Position numbers and translations under genes: made by a program. Positions 43,517 to 55,735 of a DNA stretch of 64,000 bases are shown here, piece after piece. The notes under the pieces are model-generated. The model saw only the letters and a list, made by a program, of their open reading frames with translations, was not told the origin of the DNA and ran no database searches. The stretch is taken from the NCBI GenBank assembly GCA_900291925.1, contig UWYS01000008.1, positions 186,001 through 250,000 of the forward strand. Reading direction: 5' to 3'. Positions within the stretch are counted from its first letter, which is position 1. Every line of letters begins with the position of its first letter. The DNA comes from Thecaphora thlaspeos (lineage: Eukaryota; Basidiomycota; Ustilaginomycetes; Urocystidales; Glomosporiaceae).

Positions 43517-44632
43517 GGCAAAGCAGCGGGTGAGGCTATGTTGTGGGCGAAGGCGCGACGGAAGGTGAAGAGCGGTGCTACTGCTGGTGCTTGGCGTGAG
43601 GCTGCTCGAGGTGCGGTGTCGGCGGCAGTGATGGTGATGGCGGTAGACGGGTGCGTGTGAAGGCGGTGGGGGCGAATGGGAAGGGGACGGGGGACGGGTG
43701 GTAGCGGGTGAGGACGAGGGCGAGGGCGAGGGCGAGGGCGAGGGACGGCTGGTTCTTATAGGCGAGACCCTCTCGCCCTCATCGTCGTCGTCGTGGAGCG
43801 AGCCCCTCCCCCAGCGGCCTTTCGGCCTGCCTCGATCCTGGCCATCCCTCCTGGGGCGAGGGGGCACGTTTGTCGCTTACGGGTCAGCTGACTGGCCCGC
43901 CTAGCCCGGCCGTCGTGGCCGTGGCGTGGCACGACCTCTTGATCTGGCAGCTGATGGGCCGGGGAGGCCGGGGAGGCCGGGAGGCAGGCAGACAGGGCGC
44001 CGTTGATAGAAATCGGCCACGGTTAGCCTTAGCTTGCTTGCTCTTCACATACGCCTGCCCCGCTCGATCTTGGCATAGCCCTGCCTGGTGTCGTCATGTC
44101 TTTTTCGCACGCCCTAGCCCCGGCGCCGCCACGTCGTCAGCCATCGCGCGCGCGCGGGCTTCATGCCGCATCGCGGTGGCGCTCGGCGCTGACTCAGGAA
44201 GAAGAAAAAGAAAAAAAAAGAAAGGACGCCGGCCGTCGAGGCAACGTAAGGCTCGCTGCTTACTGCTCGATGCTCGCTGGCCGGCGAGATGGGGCCAACG
44301 GCGAGCTATCAGGCGCAACACCCCTCCCCTCTGCCTGCCTCTTGCTGACCTCTGGTTGCTTGCTTGCTTGCTGCTTGCCTGGCCTGGCGGCCTGTTCGCT
44401 CGCCTGGATGGAGGGGGGCGGGGACGGGTTCGCAACTCGCAGGCGCGGAGGGAGGTACGTCCTAGCCTGGTCCTGCTCGGCGAGGGCGAGAGGAGCGAGC
44501 CAGCCAGCGAGCCCATGGCCGGGCCTTGCGCTTGGCACGCCCCTTTTTCCTCCAGGGCCCTGCTTGCCCTCTTGCACCTGCTCCTCCGGTGGTCGTCGCC
44601 ATCATCGACGAGATATCACCTCGGATCTCTAT
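43517..44632. other. Intergenic region
   Basis: This 1.1 kb region lies upstream of the Rossmann-fold gene and downstream of the AlkB gene (both minus). It includes a GAGGGC-type repeat near 43717-43745 and a purine run near 44199-44222. The 291-codon plus-strand frame 43870-44745 is GC-rich random sequence in my judgement. Confidence 0.55.
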
Positions 44633-46226
44633 CTAGATTCCACCCTTGCCAGCTAGCATCTTGCCGCCTCGCCATCTCCAGCTTCCGCCTTCGTCGTCGT
44701 GGCCGCGGTTGTAACGGAGGAAGTTATCCGTTCCCCGTTTGCTGACGCAAAGGCGGAATGTCATGTTGATGCGCATTCCGACGCCGATTCCCGCCCGCCT
44801 AGGGACGCTGTGCTCCCACTCGGCCTGCGTCGAGCCGCGCATCAGCAGCAGATCGCCATCGCTCAGCACCATCTTCTCGGTCGGACGCGTGGCAGCCGGC
44901 CCAGAGCCCTTGGAGCCCGATGGTTTGGTCGCTGCGGCCACCTCGACGCCCGCCGGCGCCTTTCGGCGAAGGTAGAAGTCGCGCGAGCTACCCAGCGTCA
45001 CTGTAGGTCCAGGTCGTGGCGGGAAGAAGCAGGTCCGTGGTGATTGTCAATCTACGGGCTGATCGGCCTGACAGCAAGGGCCAGAAAGCGGATAGGGGTG
45101 CTCACATGAGGCAATCGACGGACGGTCTCCGAGAAAGCTCTCATCGTCGCTGTGGTAGCTGATGCTGTCGCCGCCTCCGTCGTACAGGTTGACGATCAGG
45201 CTGTTGTACCGTGCGCCGGTTAGTTGCTCCACTGAAGATGGCGAGGTGACAGAGAAGCGGTCAAAGTGAGCATTGAGCTGCTGCTGCTGCTGCTGCTGCT
45301 GCTGACCTATAGCTCGCGGACCAGCTCACTCACCCTTGCGCCTGATCAGCTCCAAGGGCGCCGGAAAGGGCTTGGGCGGGATGGCATAGGCCGAGTCGGG
45401 AGCGCCGGAGTCGTCGCGGCCGAAGGTGGTCGTGTAGCGCGGTGTCCGGATGGTGAAGCCGCCGGGCCTGGTGTAGGTCACCTGTGGTGAGCAGGAGCAC
45501 AGCCACGACAACAGGGGAAGAGGTAGAGGGCAAAGGGGCTCCGTATCAGCGGCGGTGACACGTCGACACCTTGCCTGACCGCAGCGATCTAGGACGAGGC
45601 AAGGCGACACCGCACCTGCTCACCCGATGCCATTGCAGCTCTTTCAGCATCCACTTCATCAGCACCTTGCGCCCACGATCTGCGTCGGGGTGGGGCAGTA
45701 GCCAGCCTGGCCAACATACGAGGTCGAGGCTGCCGCCGAGGCGATTGATGGTGTTGCCCTCTTTCGGCGAGAAGAGCAGTGTCCGCTCCCAGTCCATCGA
45801 GACACGACTGGTGGTATCTTGAACGCCGCCGACGCTGTCGGTGTCGGCCTTGATCCTACCGGGCGACGCGAAGAGGGGCGCCACCTCGACTGGCCTTGTT
45901 GTCACGACGGTGCTGGGCGGAGCGTCGCGCTGGCTATGCTGCGCACCATGCTTGCAGTCGGCGTGGATGCGCTGCATAGGGACGGGAAAGGCGGAGACTG
46001 GCGTGTTGTCGGTCGACTGCTGCGACTGCATCGACTGACGGATGGCCTCCTGGATGAGCTGGTCCTCTGTCATCTGCTCTAGCTTGGCCGCCTGTTTGGA
46101 GAGCTCGAGGGCGTGCTGGAGCTGGTCGTCGTTGCTGTGCGTGGCAGGCTGGTTGTGGTCGACTGCGACGCGGACCCTGGTGGAGCTGGATGGGGCGTGT
46201 GGGTCATGGGCACGCGGCCTCTCCAT
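44633..46226 (-). CDS. AlkB-type 2OG-Fe(II) dioxygenase (ALKBH2/3-like) with N-terminal tandem UIMs
   Basis: Four exons: 46226-45624, 45481-45334, 45231-45106 and 45000-44633; 414 residues, GT-AG throughout. Residues about 25-80 contain two ubiquitin-interacting-motif-like helices, NDDQLQHALELSKQAAK and EDQLIQEAIRQSMQSQQ (acidic, L, Ala, Ser pattern). The catalytic domain follows: MDWERTLLFSP, TYTRPGGFTIRTPRYTTTFG, RYNSLIVNLYDGGGDSISYH, the Fe ligands His and Asp in YHSDDE, DFYLRRK, SDGDLLLMRGSTQAEWEH with the second His ligand in WEHSVPRR, and RINMTFR with the 2-oxoglutarate-binding arginine. ALKBH2/3 enzymes reverse 1-methyladenine and 3-methylcytosine in DNA or RNA. The UIM pair is unusual for the family and suggests recruitment by ubiquitin. 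The CTG repeat at 45278-45304 sits in intron 2. Confidence 0.88.
45278..45304. repeat. CTG trinucleotide repeat, nine copies, in an intron
   Basis: Nine CTG units (CAG on the coding strand) within intron 2 of the AlkB-like gene, roughly 45 bases downstream of its acceptor side on the plus strand. Confidence 0.9.
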
Positions 46227-46692
46227 CGCTGCGAGTGAGAGATAGATGGTTGCGTTGTGGCGTGGTGGTGGTGTCGTGCAAGGAAGGGCAAAGGATGCTG
46301 GGCACCGCGGCTCTCGGGCCAACTCGATGTGGAGGCATCGACGCGCCCTTTTACCTCCACTTTGCTGCCCCGCTTTCGTGCTGCCGCCACCGCCTCTTTC
46401 TCCCTCTTACATCAGCCAATCCATCCCCTCTCTTCGACTCTCCATGTGCCCCTTTCACTCCTGGGATTTCCCTCCATCTCAAATGTATATCGATACCCCC
46501 CCCCCCCCCCCCGTCTCTTTCCGCGATCTCCCTCCTTGGGTCTCTCGTCGTTGTCTTTCCTCTTGCGACCATCGAAGCTCGCACGACTCCGCCAATCTGT
46601 GGAGAGAATCAAGGATACGATGCAGGGCGAGGTATATTGGTCTTCGAGGCTTGACGTACGTCCGTCGCGTTCCTCGGCGACGACAAAGGGGA
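46227..46692. other. Intergenic region with C17 tract
   Basis: This 466-base region lies between the AlkB-like start codon and the stop of the arrestin-like gene. It contains C17 at 46496-46512 and a C/T-rich leader near 46360-46560. No gene is seen. Confidence 0.55.
46496..46512. repeat. C17 homopolymer tract
   Basis: Seventeen consecutive C, about 270 bases upstream of the AlkB-like start codon and 185 bases beyond the stop of the arrestin-like gene. Confidence 0.9.
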
Positions 46693-48633
46693 TCACTTTG
46701 ACGATTTTGGACTACTCAATGCGTTCCTGGACGACTGAAAGAATCGCAAGGCAGGTGAGGCGCTTGAACTTCTTTGCTGCTGCGTTTGTCCTTGTCTCTG
46801 ACCTCTATCCTGCTGCGTCGTCGTCGTCGTCGTCGTCGTCGTTGTGGCTGAAGTGGTGGTAGATCCCAACAGCGAATCGTTATTCTCCCTCGTTTTACCT
46901 CTCCACCCACTTCTCGATCCCGATCGGGAAGAGTTGACACTTGCTACCGTCCTACCCAACCCTCTACCCCTCTCCGCCTCGGATACGGTTAAGTTGATGT
47001 ATTCGTTTCTCGCTTTTGCCCTTCTCTGTCTCTGTTGGTTCAACCTATCCCATTCTCTCTGCCAGTGTTCTCCCTGCAGACCTTCCAAAAGCACTCGAGC
47101 CTGGACTTCGAATTCCAACTCATCCTCGTCGTCCAACAGACCTAGTCTCACCTGATCTACCCGTCTCTGTGCAGATCTTCCTCTCTGTTCGCTCCCACCC
47201 GGCGTACCAGGTTGCGGAGATGACGACGTCGCTCCAAAGCCAACGGCAAAGTCTTCGTTCGAGTTTCGTCGTGAAATGTCTCGCGACACTGCGGGAAAGT
47301 TGCTGGCGCTCCTCGCGCCGCTGCCGTGCTTTCGACCCCTAGCGGCGGCAGCTAGGCGTTGCTCCAGCCGCATGTCGAGCACCTGTCGCCATATCTCGCT
47401 CTCCGCTTCGGGCTCTTTGGCCTTTTTCGCCTCCTCTTCCAGCTGCAGTAGCGTCTCGAGCGTCTCGCCGCACACGCACTGGCTGTGCGACTCGTGTTCG
47501 TTCCGACCCGTCCAAAAGTCGCGCGACGTCGTCGGGACTGGGTTCGAGTCGTGCGTCGTATACGACGGCAGACGCATCGATTGCCACCGACAGGCGCACG
47601 ACGGTAGGATGAGCCCCCACGACGTTCGGTAGGTCTGCAGGGAGCGCGAGTCGATCAAAGGGTCCGAGTAGGTGATGGTGAGCTCGAGCGCGTGGGCCAT
47701 GTGGATCGCCACGTCGCCGCCCGACAGAGACGAGGCGCGCGCCTCTGAGTCAGAGGGAAGGCGCGTGATCCAGTTCCCTTCGCGCAGCAGCTGGTCGTTG
47801 GCGCTCGCATCGTGGTCGGACTCGCCTGCCTCTCCACCTCCTTGACCGTAGTCGCCCGACACCGTCGCCGTTGGTGCAGAGATGCAGTCGCGCAGCTGCT
47901 CCTCGTCCGCCTCGAAAAAGACGAAGCGCTCGAGCGGCGGCTGTTCGACATAGTTGCGTCGGACGCGCGACTTGAGCGTCGTCTGCTGCTGCAGCGCCAG
48001 CTGGAGGCCGTGTAGCCGCACCGTGGGGCTGGCAGAGGCGAGGCTGAAAGTGATGCGCAAGTAGCCGCCGACGGTGAGATGCTGCGTCCTGACGCCGAAA
48101 AAGATGGGACCCAGCCCTTCTGCTGTGCTGCGGTGGACGTAGTAGTAAGGGAGCGACCCGCTCTGCCCCACAGCCTGGATGAAGAAGAAGTTGCGCTCGG
48201 CATCGAGCGTCTTTTTGCCGAGCAGGCCGGGGAAGGTAGCCTTGACGTGGACCTTCTGGTGGTGGCGGCCGTACTTGCCGCGCTGGTAGGGAGCGGTGTT
48301 GTGGTCGACGGCAAAGATGGTTTCGAACTGGTAGAGGGAGCCAGACTCGAGCTTGAGGTCGACGGCGGCGGGAATGGCGACTTTGCTGCAGTAGGGCTGG
48401 TTCTGCTCGAAGCCGCCACGCGGAAAGCCGATGCTCTCGTAGCCGACGAGCGAGACGTTGAGAGAGAGAAGCCTGGGTGGCGGGGAAAAGTCCCTGGGTA
48501 TGCTGAGCTGGATGATGACCTGGAGGTAGGCGGATGGATCGCACTCGCGGTCGTCCTGGTGGTTGGGGGAGGAGCGGAAGCGCGGCTGGAGGAAGAGGTC
48601 CGGAGAGGTGGCGCTGAGGATCTTGAGCTCCAT
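46693..48633 (-). CDS. Arrestin-fold-like (alpha-arrestin family?) protein
   Basis: Single exon, ATG at 48633, 646 residues. The first 320 residues alternate beta-strand-like stretches: YLQVIIQLSIPRDF, RLLSLNVSLVGYESIGF, LYQFETIFAVD, HHQKVHVKATFPGLLG, VGGYLRITFSLASASPTVRL, and MAHALELTITYSDPLIDS, the layout of an arrestin N and C domain pair; MRLPSYTT sits near the end, as RLPSY does in many fungal arrestins. The remainder is charged and disordered, with a coiled segment LETLLQLEEEAKKAK and a Thr run (ATTTTTTTTTTQQ). Alpha-arrestins recruit Rsp5-type ubiquitin ligases to membrane proteins; I see no clear PPxY. The family call is tentative. It shares a divergent 485-base promoter region with ADE13. 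Confidence 0.58.
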   Translation of the reverse strand: MELKILSATSPDLFLQPRFRSSPNHQDDRECDPSAYLQVIIQLSIPRDFSPPPRLLSLNVSLVGYESIGFPRGGFEQNQPYCSKVAIPAAVDLKLESGSLYQFETIFAVDHNTAPYQRGKYGRHHQKVHVKATFPGLLGKKTLDAERNFFFIQAVGQSGSLPYYYVHRSTAEGLGPIFFGVRTQHLTVGGYLRITFSLASASPTVRLHGLQLALQQQTTLKSRVRRNYVEQPPLERFVFFEADEEQLRDCISAPTATVSGDYGQGGGEAGESDHDASANDQLLREGNWITRLPSDSEARASSLSGGDVAIHMAHALELTITYSDPLIDSRSLQTYRTSWGLILPSCACRWQSMRLPSYTTHDSNPVPTTSRDFWTGRNEHESHSQCVCGETLETLLQLEEEAKKAKEPEAESEIWRQVLDMRLEQRLAAAARGRKHGSGARSASNFPAVSRDISRRNSNEDFAVGFGATSSSPQPGTPGGSEQRGRSAQRRVDQVRLGLLDDEDELEFEVQARVLLEGLQGEHWQREWDRLNQQRQRRAKARNEYINLTVSEAERGRGLGRTVASVNSSRSGSRSGWRGKTRENNDSLLGSTTTSATTTTTTTTTTQQDRGQRQGQTQQQRSSSASPALRFFQSSRNALSSPKSSK

Positions 48634-49118
48634 GGTGAGGGGGGCAGGGGGAGGGGGTGGTGGTGGTGCGGGCGGTAAAGAAGGGCTGCGAGCGACATAC
48701 GGCAGCCAGGATCACATGGACGATTGCGGAACGATCCAAGATGCGGCAGTAGCGGTGGAGGAGGCGGTGACGACGAGCAAGAGAGGATATGGAGGCAAGG
48801 AAGGACGTCCGAGACGAAATGCTGAATTTCACCTTGACTCGTTGAACGCAGGGTCCTCCTGTTGCCTCTGCCGTCGGTTCGCGCCTGGCCCGTGCATCTT
48901 GTCGGCCGGCTGGATGCAAGCAGGAAGGAATATTACTGTACACGCTGTGTGCAGACAGGCCTCGTTCTTCTGACTCGCACGGACGCAGCCGCGCCTTGCC
49001 CTCGTCCAGCGTCGGGGTGTACGTGTGCGTGTGTGTGTGCACGCTCGCTCCGACCCACCACCACCACCACCACCACCGCCACCGTCGTCCTCCTATCGCC
49101 TGCCTCCGCATCGCAACC
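48634..49118. other. Divergent promoter region, arrestin-like gene / ADE13
   Basis: This 485-base region separates two start codons. It contains a CACCACC-type run (about 49055-49082) just upstream of the ADE13 ATG and a GTGT-rich stretch near 49018-49038. No other gene is seen. Confidence 0.6.
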
Positions 49119-50672
49119 ATGTCGTCCTTTGACAGCTGGCAGTCGCCCCTCTCGGTCCGCTATGCCAGCAAGGAAATGTCGCACCTCTTCTCCAACGCCG
49201 TGTGTACCGTCAACCCGTCCCCCTTCCGCTCATAGGCTGCCCCACATGTTGAGGCAAGCAACGCTGACAGATTCCCCCCCCTCCTTCCCGCCACCGCCGC
49301 ACAGATGCGCTTCAGCACGTGGCGCGAGCTCTGGCTCAACCTCGCCATCGCCGAAAAGGAGCTCGGCCTCGAGATCCCCGACGAGGCCATCGAGCAGATG
49401 CGCGCCAACCTCACGCTCGACGACGCCCAGATGAAGCTCGCCGCCGAAGAGGAAAAGAAGCGCCGCCACGACGTCATGGCCCACGTCTACACCTTTGGCG
49501 TCGTCGCCCCCGCCGCCGCCGGCTTCATCCACCTCGGCGCGACGTCGTGCTATGTGACGGACAACGCCGACCTCATCTTCCTCCGCCGCGGCCTCGACCT
49601 CCTCATCCCCAAGCTCGCGCTCGTCATCCAGCGTCTCGCCTCGTTCGCCCAGCGCTACAAGGACCTCCCCACGCTTGGCTTCACCCACATGCAGCCCGCC
49701 CAGCTCACCACGGTCGGCAAGCGCGCCACGCTCTGGATCCAGGAGCTGCTCTGGGACCTGCGCAACTTTCAGCGCGCCCGCGACGACCTCGGCTTCCGCG
49801 GCGTCAAGGGCACCACGGGCACGCAGGCCTCCTTCCTGCAGCTTTTTGACGGCAACCACGCCAAGGTCGAGGCGCTCGACGAACGCGTCACGGCGCTCTT
49901 TGACTTCCCCTACGCCATGCCCGTCACGGGCCAGACCTACTCGCGCAAGGTCGACATCGACGTGCTCAACCCGCTCGCCTCCTTTTCCGCCTCGGCGCTC
50001 AAGATGGCCACCGACATCCGTCTCCTGTGCCACCTCAAGGAGATCGAGGAGCCCTTTGAAAAGGACCAGATCGGCTCGAGCGCCATGGCGTACAAGCGCA
50101 ACCCGATGCGCTCGGAGCGCGTCTGCGGCCTCGCACGATGGCTCGGCAACACTGTCGCCTCTGCCCGCGAGACGGCCGCAGCGCAGTGGATGGAGCGCAC
50201 CCTGGACGACTCGGCCAACCGTCGTCTCTCCATCCCCGAAGCCTTCCTCACGACCGATGTGATTCTCACCATCCTTCAAAACATCTCGGAAGGTCTAGTC
50301 GTCTACCCTGCCATCATCTCTCGTCGTATCGCCGGAGAACTACCCTTCATGGCCACTGAAAACGTAATCATGGCCATGGTACGAGGAGGAGGAGACAGAC
50401 AGGAATGTCACGAACGTATTCGTGTACTCTCCCACCAAGCCGCTAGGGTCGTCAAAGAGGAAGGCGGTGAGAATGATCTCATCGAAAGGATCAAGACGGA
50501 TGAGTACTTTGCTCCTATCCATGCTAGACTCGATCAACTTCTCGATCCTAGTAGCTTTGTCGGTAGGGCTCCGCAGCAGGTGGAGAGCTTCCTCGAAAAG
50601 TGGGTCAAACCCGCCATCCATCCTTACCTCGCTACCATCCATTCCGCCCACAAGGCCGAACTTTCCGTCTAA
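49119..50672 (+). CDS. ADE13: Adenylosuccinate lyase
   Basis: Two exons, 49119-49199 and 49305-50672, phase 0, join [19 protein letters not shown]; 482 residues, the same length as yeast Ade13. The donor is GTGTGT, less common than its neighbours' GTGAGT. Family signatures are all present: [13 protein letters not shown] at the start, the [15 protein letters not shown] segment, [16 protein letters not shown], and the catalytic signature loop [15 protein letters not shown] near residue 318, where the fumarase/lyase superfamily usually has SSxMPxKxNP. The enzyme cleaves SAICAR to AICAR and adenylosuccinate to AMP in purine biosynthesis. From about 50270 onward the codon choice becomes clearly less GC-rich than in the first part, while the protein continues normally ([20 protein letters not shown]). 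Confidence 0.96.
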
Positions 50673-50872
50673 AGTCGCCGTCCACTCCCCCCCCATCCCT
50701 TTTTGTCATCAGCTCCCTCGTTTTCACTTCCAACTTTCTGCCCATTGCCTTTGCCTTTCCGAAATCAACCGCTTCCACACACACACGCGCGCGCGCGCAC
50801 GCATGTACGACGAGCCTTGGCAGAAAAGTGGTATGGGACAGGGCGTCCTTTCGATTCCCATCGCCTATCCCC
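50673..50872. other. Convergent 3' spacer with CA/CG microsatellite
   Basis: ADE13 and the AP-1 beta gene converge here. A CACACACG-CGCGCGCG tract is at about 50776-50800. No gene is seen. Confidence 0.65.
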
Positions 50873-53488
50873 TCAGAACAAACCCAGTAGATCGTCGTTC
50901 TGTGACGTCGTTGCCGCCGGTTTTGTCGTAGCCGTGCCATTTGTCCCGGTGGACGTCGGCGAGAGGATGCTTGCGGGTGAGCCGAACCTGCCCGCGCCGG
51001 GCGTAGGAGAGGATATTGATGGCGTGCTCGCAGACATGACCGGTAGAGAGCCCAGTGCTTCCAACCCAGATTGCGCTCCCGGCTGCTCGGCGCCTGGCGC
51101 TGAGTCGAAGCTGCGGAGAGAGTGGGAGTGAGAAAAGGAAATCGAGGATCAGTAATGAGATCTCAGAAGGATGACAAGGGATCCACAGGTTGGCGGAGCG
51201 GCAACTTACAGACCAAGCAGATCATTGAGCTGTCCACCGCCTCCACCGCCCGCCGATGCACCCGGTCTTGTCGCGTCGCCACCGCCGCCGATGCTAGCGC
51301 CCATCATCAGGTCATCCAGCCCGCCGAGCGCACCCGCCCCGCTCGCCGCCGATGATGGGAGGGCCTCGTCGTCGTCGCCAAAGTCCAACAGGTTCTCGCT
51401 CTTCTGGCCCTGCACCACCGTTGCGAGCGCCTTTTCCCTCGTGATGTCGTCCTCGGCGTCGGCGCGCGCCTTCATGCCGTCGGCGCCCAGCCGGCCACGT
51501 CCGATGAAGGTCGATTCCGGCTTGTGGTAGGCCGAAGCGAGCGACGAAAGGTCCGAGATGAGTTCGTCGAGTAGCGCTGGTGGCACGCTCGTGAGCGGGA
51601 TTGAAATCGGTGGTCTTTGTGCGAGGATGACCGACTGCGAGCAGGAGACAGGGGTGTGAGAGGTCGATCGTCCGTCAGTGCCACGATTGGCGGACGCATT
51701 TGCGCAGCGATGGAATCCTGCCACTCACCTTGCCAGCATTCGAGTCGGAGCTCGACAGCAGCCTCCAGTAGATGAAGGCCCTGTCCCGGATGTCGGGGCT
51801 CTCGCACTCTTTGGTCGCTTTCTCGAGCACCTGCTGCACAATCGTCTGGGCCGGACCGTCGGGCTTCTTGAGGAAGAGCTTGACGATGGCCGTCAGCGTC
51901 TGGAACTGGACCTGGGAAGGCTCCTCGGAGAAGTTGTCGAGGAAGAGGGCGAGCAGCTCCTCGGAGTTGGAGATCTTTTCCGCGTACTCGCCGAGGATCC
52001 AGATGAGCGACGCCTTGGCCTCGGGCTCGTCGAGGTCCTCGAGATTGGCGCAGAGTGTGGGGATGATGCCCTCGTAGTTGGACGGGTACTTGCGGAAGAT
52101 GTCCTTGATCACCACGACGGCCTCCTGAACCACGTAGCTGACGCGCGTCGCGATCAGGTCGAGCAGCACGTGGACGCACCGCTCTGCCGCCGCATCGATC
52201 TTGATGGCGCACTGGCCGATCGCTCGGACCGACCGGCGAACAAAGTCGACGTCGACCTCGGAGGCATACCTGGGCGGCGCAGAGCGGGCCAAGGTGGGGT
52301 AGAATGGAACAGTGATTGCAGCAGAGGTCGAGAAAGGGTCAATGTCCGGCCGCTCGGCTGCTCAACACCTGGGGGCTCGTCTCGTCGGACTCACTCCTTG
52401 AGCTCGCTGAGGAGCATGTCGACGTTGCGCTCGTTTGCGAGCTTGATCATGATCTCGAGCTTCTCGAGCTTGACGTAGGAGGGGTCGTTGTACTTGCAGA
52501 AGAAGACGCGGAGCTCGCTAGAGAGGATGTCGGGTCGCTTCTGGAGGACCAGGTTGATATTGCGCAGCGCGACCCACTGCACCTCGGGCGCCGACGAGAC
52601 GAGAGTGACGAGGGGCGGCGCCATCTTGCGGACGAGCTGCTTGATGAGGTCATCCTTGCGCACCTTTGCCATGTGGATCATGATGACCTTGACGGCGCCG
52701 AGGACGACGCTGCCGTTGGCATGCTGGAACTGGGGCATGACGCGCTCGCAGATGTGTTCTGCCTCCTTGTCATCCTTTGCCTTGTAGCGGGCGAGCGAGT
52801 TGAGGATGGCGATGCGGCCCCACTCTGTGCACTCGTTGAGGGCGATGAGGAGCTTTGTGAGGACGTCGGAGTCGATGATAAAGATGGCGGCGCTGCCCGA
52901 GGGGTCGGCCTCGAGCGCGGTCTGGTGGATGTCTGTGAGGGCGGTGACGGCGTTTGCGACGACCATGGGGTTGCTATCGCCGACCATGTCCTTGAGCATG
53001 CCGACGAAGCCGCGGTCGACGACGAGCTCTGGCTTGAGGTCGTAGAGCTTTGCAACGCAGATGGCGGCCGTCTTGCGGACGTAAGGGTTGTCGTCGCGGA
53101 GGCCCTTTTCGAGCGGGTCGGAGAGGTAGTCAATAATCTTTTCGGCGCGGAGACAGCCCATTGTGCGGATGGCGAGGGCGCGGATGAGCGGATTGGGGTC
53201 CTCGGTGTCCTTGACAAAGGTGTTTACGGCGAGGATGACGAGCTCTGGCTGAGTCTTTGCGTAGTTGATGAGGTAGAGGTAGACGAGCTTCTTCTGTTCG
53301 ATGTCTTCGGTCTGCATGTTTTTGAGGACGTCGGGAAAGAGTCCGGAGACGTCCTTGCCAACGGTCATGTTTGCAATGACACGCTTGATGGCATCCTTGC
53401 GGCGGTCCCTGTACTCGCAGTTGAGGTCAGCCCTGAGCTCAAAGTTCTCGCCCTTGCGCGGCCCGTTGAAGAAACGAGGGCGACTCAT
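50873..53488 (-). CDS. APL2: AP-1 clathrin adaptor beta subunit (beta-adaptin)
   Basis: Four exons: 53488-52395, 52269-51729, 51634-51210 and 51110-50873; frame-keeping joins [40 protein letters not shown]; 765 residues. Residues 1-580 are the helical adaptin trunk ([86 protein letters not shown]). Then comes [20 protein letters not shown] and a Gly/Ala/Ser-rich hinge with clathrin-box/DLL-like motifs ([20 protein letters not shown]-terminal DDLLGLF). There is no room for a C-terminal ear. The protein is the large beta subunit of AP-1 (TGN/endosome); AP-1 versus AP-2 rests on general resemblance to Apl2 and could be checked by phylogeny. Confidence 0.9.
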
Positions 53489-54022
53489 GCTAGACGGCGG
53501 GCGGGCGGGCGGCTTGAGCCCCTGTCGAGCGGTGCCAAGAGGAGCGGCGGGCGAGATGTTGCGAGTGATACGAGGTCGAGGGGAGAGAAGCGGATGTGCA
53601 CGGGAACGGGGACGGGGAGGGGGAGGGGCAAGAGGAAGATGGTGGTGGGAGGCGGCCGCGAACAAGGGTCGAGCGAGGCGCCTTGCACGCCAACCCTTGA
53701 GTGCACCGTGCGCTCTTGTGATGCAGCAGCGTGGCTTGAGCGCTGGCCGTAAGTTAGGCGGCGGGCGGCCAGGCGGCGGGCGGCGAGGCTGCGCTGGGCT
53801 GACTCTTGACAAACAGTGATCGCACTCCAACTTCGGCTCCGAGCCATGCCGCGGGCACCCTCGATTTGGATGTCCTCGTTTTTGGGGTGTCTGGCGCAGG
53901 CGGCGGCAACGAGCGTCGCTCGCACTCGCTCCCCGTCGCGCTTTCTTGCCTTCTCTCTCTCACTTCCTTTCTCGCTTCGCCCCTTCGCCCCTTTCTCCCG
54001 TCCCTCTCGCCCACCGCACACC
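53489..54022. other. Divergent promoter region, APL2 / DIM1
   Basis: This 534-base region contains GGCGGCGGGCGG-type direct repeats near 53757-53790 and short GGGGAC/GGGAG runs. No gene is supported. Confidence 0.6.
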
Positions 54023-55497
<1,475 letters not shown>

Positions 55498-55735
55498 GGC
55501 GGCAGCGTCGCCCGTCCGTCCACCCGCGCAGCACCACACTGCTCGCCATCCGGTCCTCGCCGTCGTCTCTTTGCTCTTTCGCACGCCACCTCGACATACG
55601 CAACCACCTCTACATGCATCCTTGATACCCCGCACCTCACACTATGCCCAGCACACTCACCTTGTAAAACCTGATATGTATTTTGTACGCCGCCGATTCC
55701 CTCTTGCAATGTCACCATCACCTTACCAACAGCCC

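Noticed and set aside
43870..44745. 291-codon plus-strand frame upstream of the Rossmann-fold gene
   Set aside because: Low-complexity and Trp/Cys/Arg-rich translation, overlapping the end of the AlkB-like coding exon on the other strand; treated as chance.
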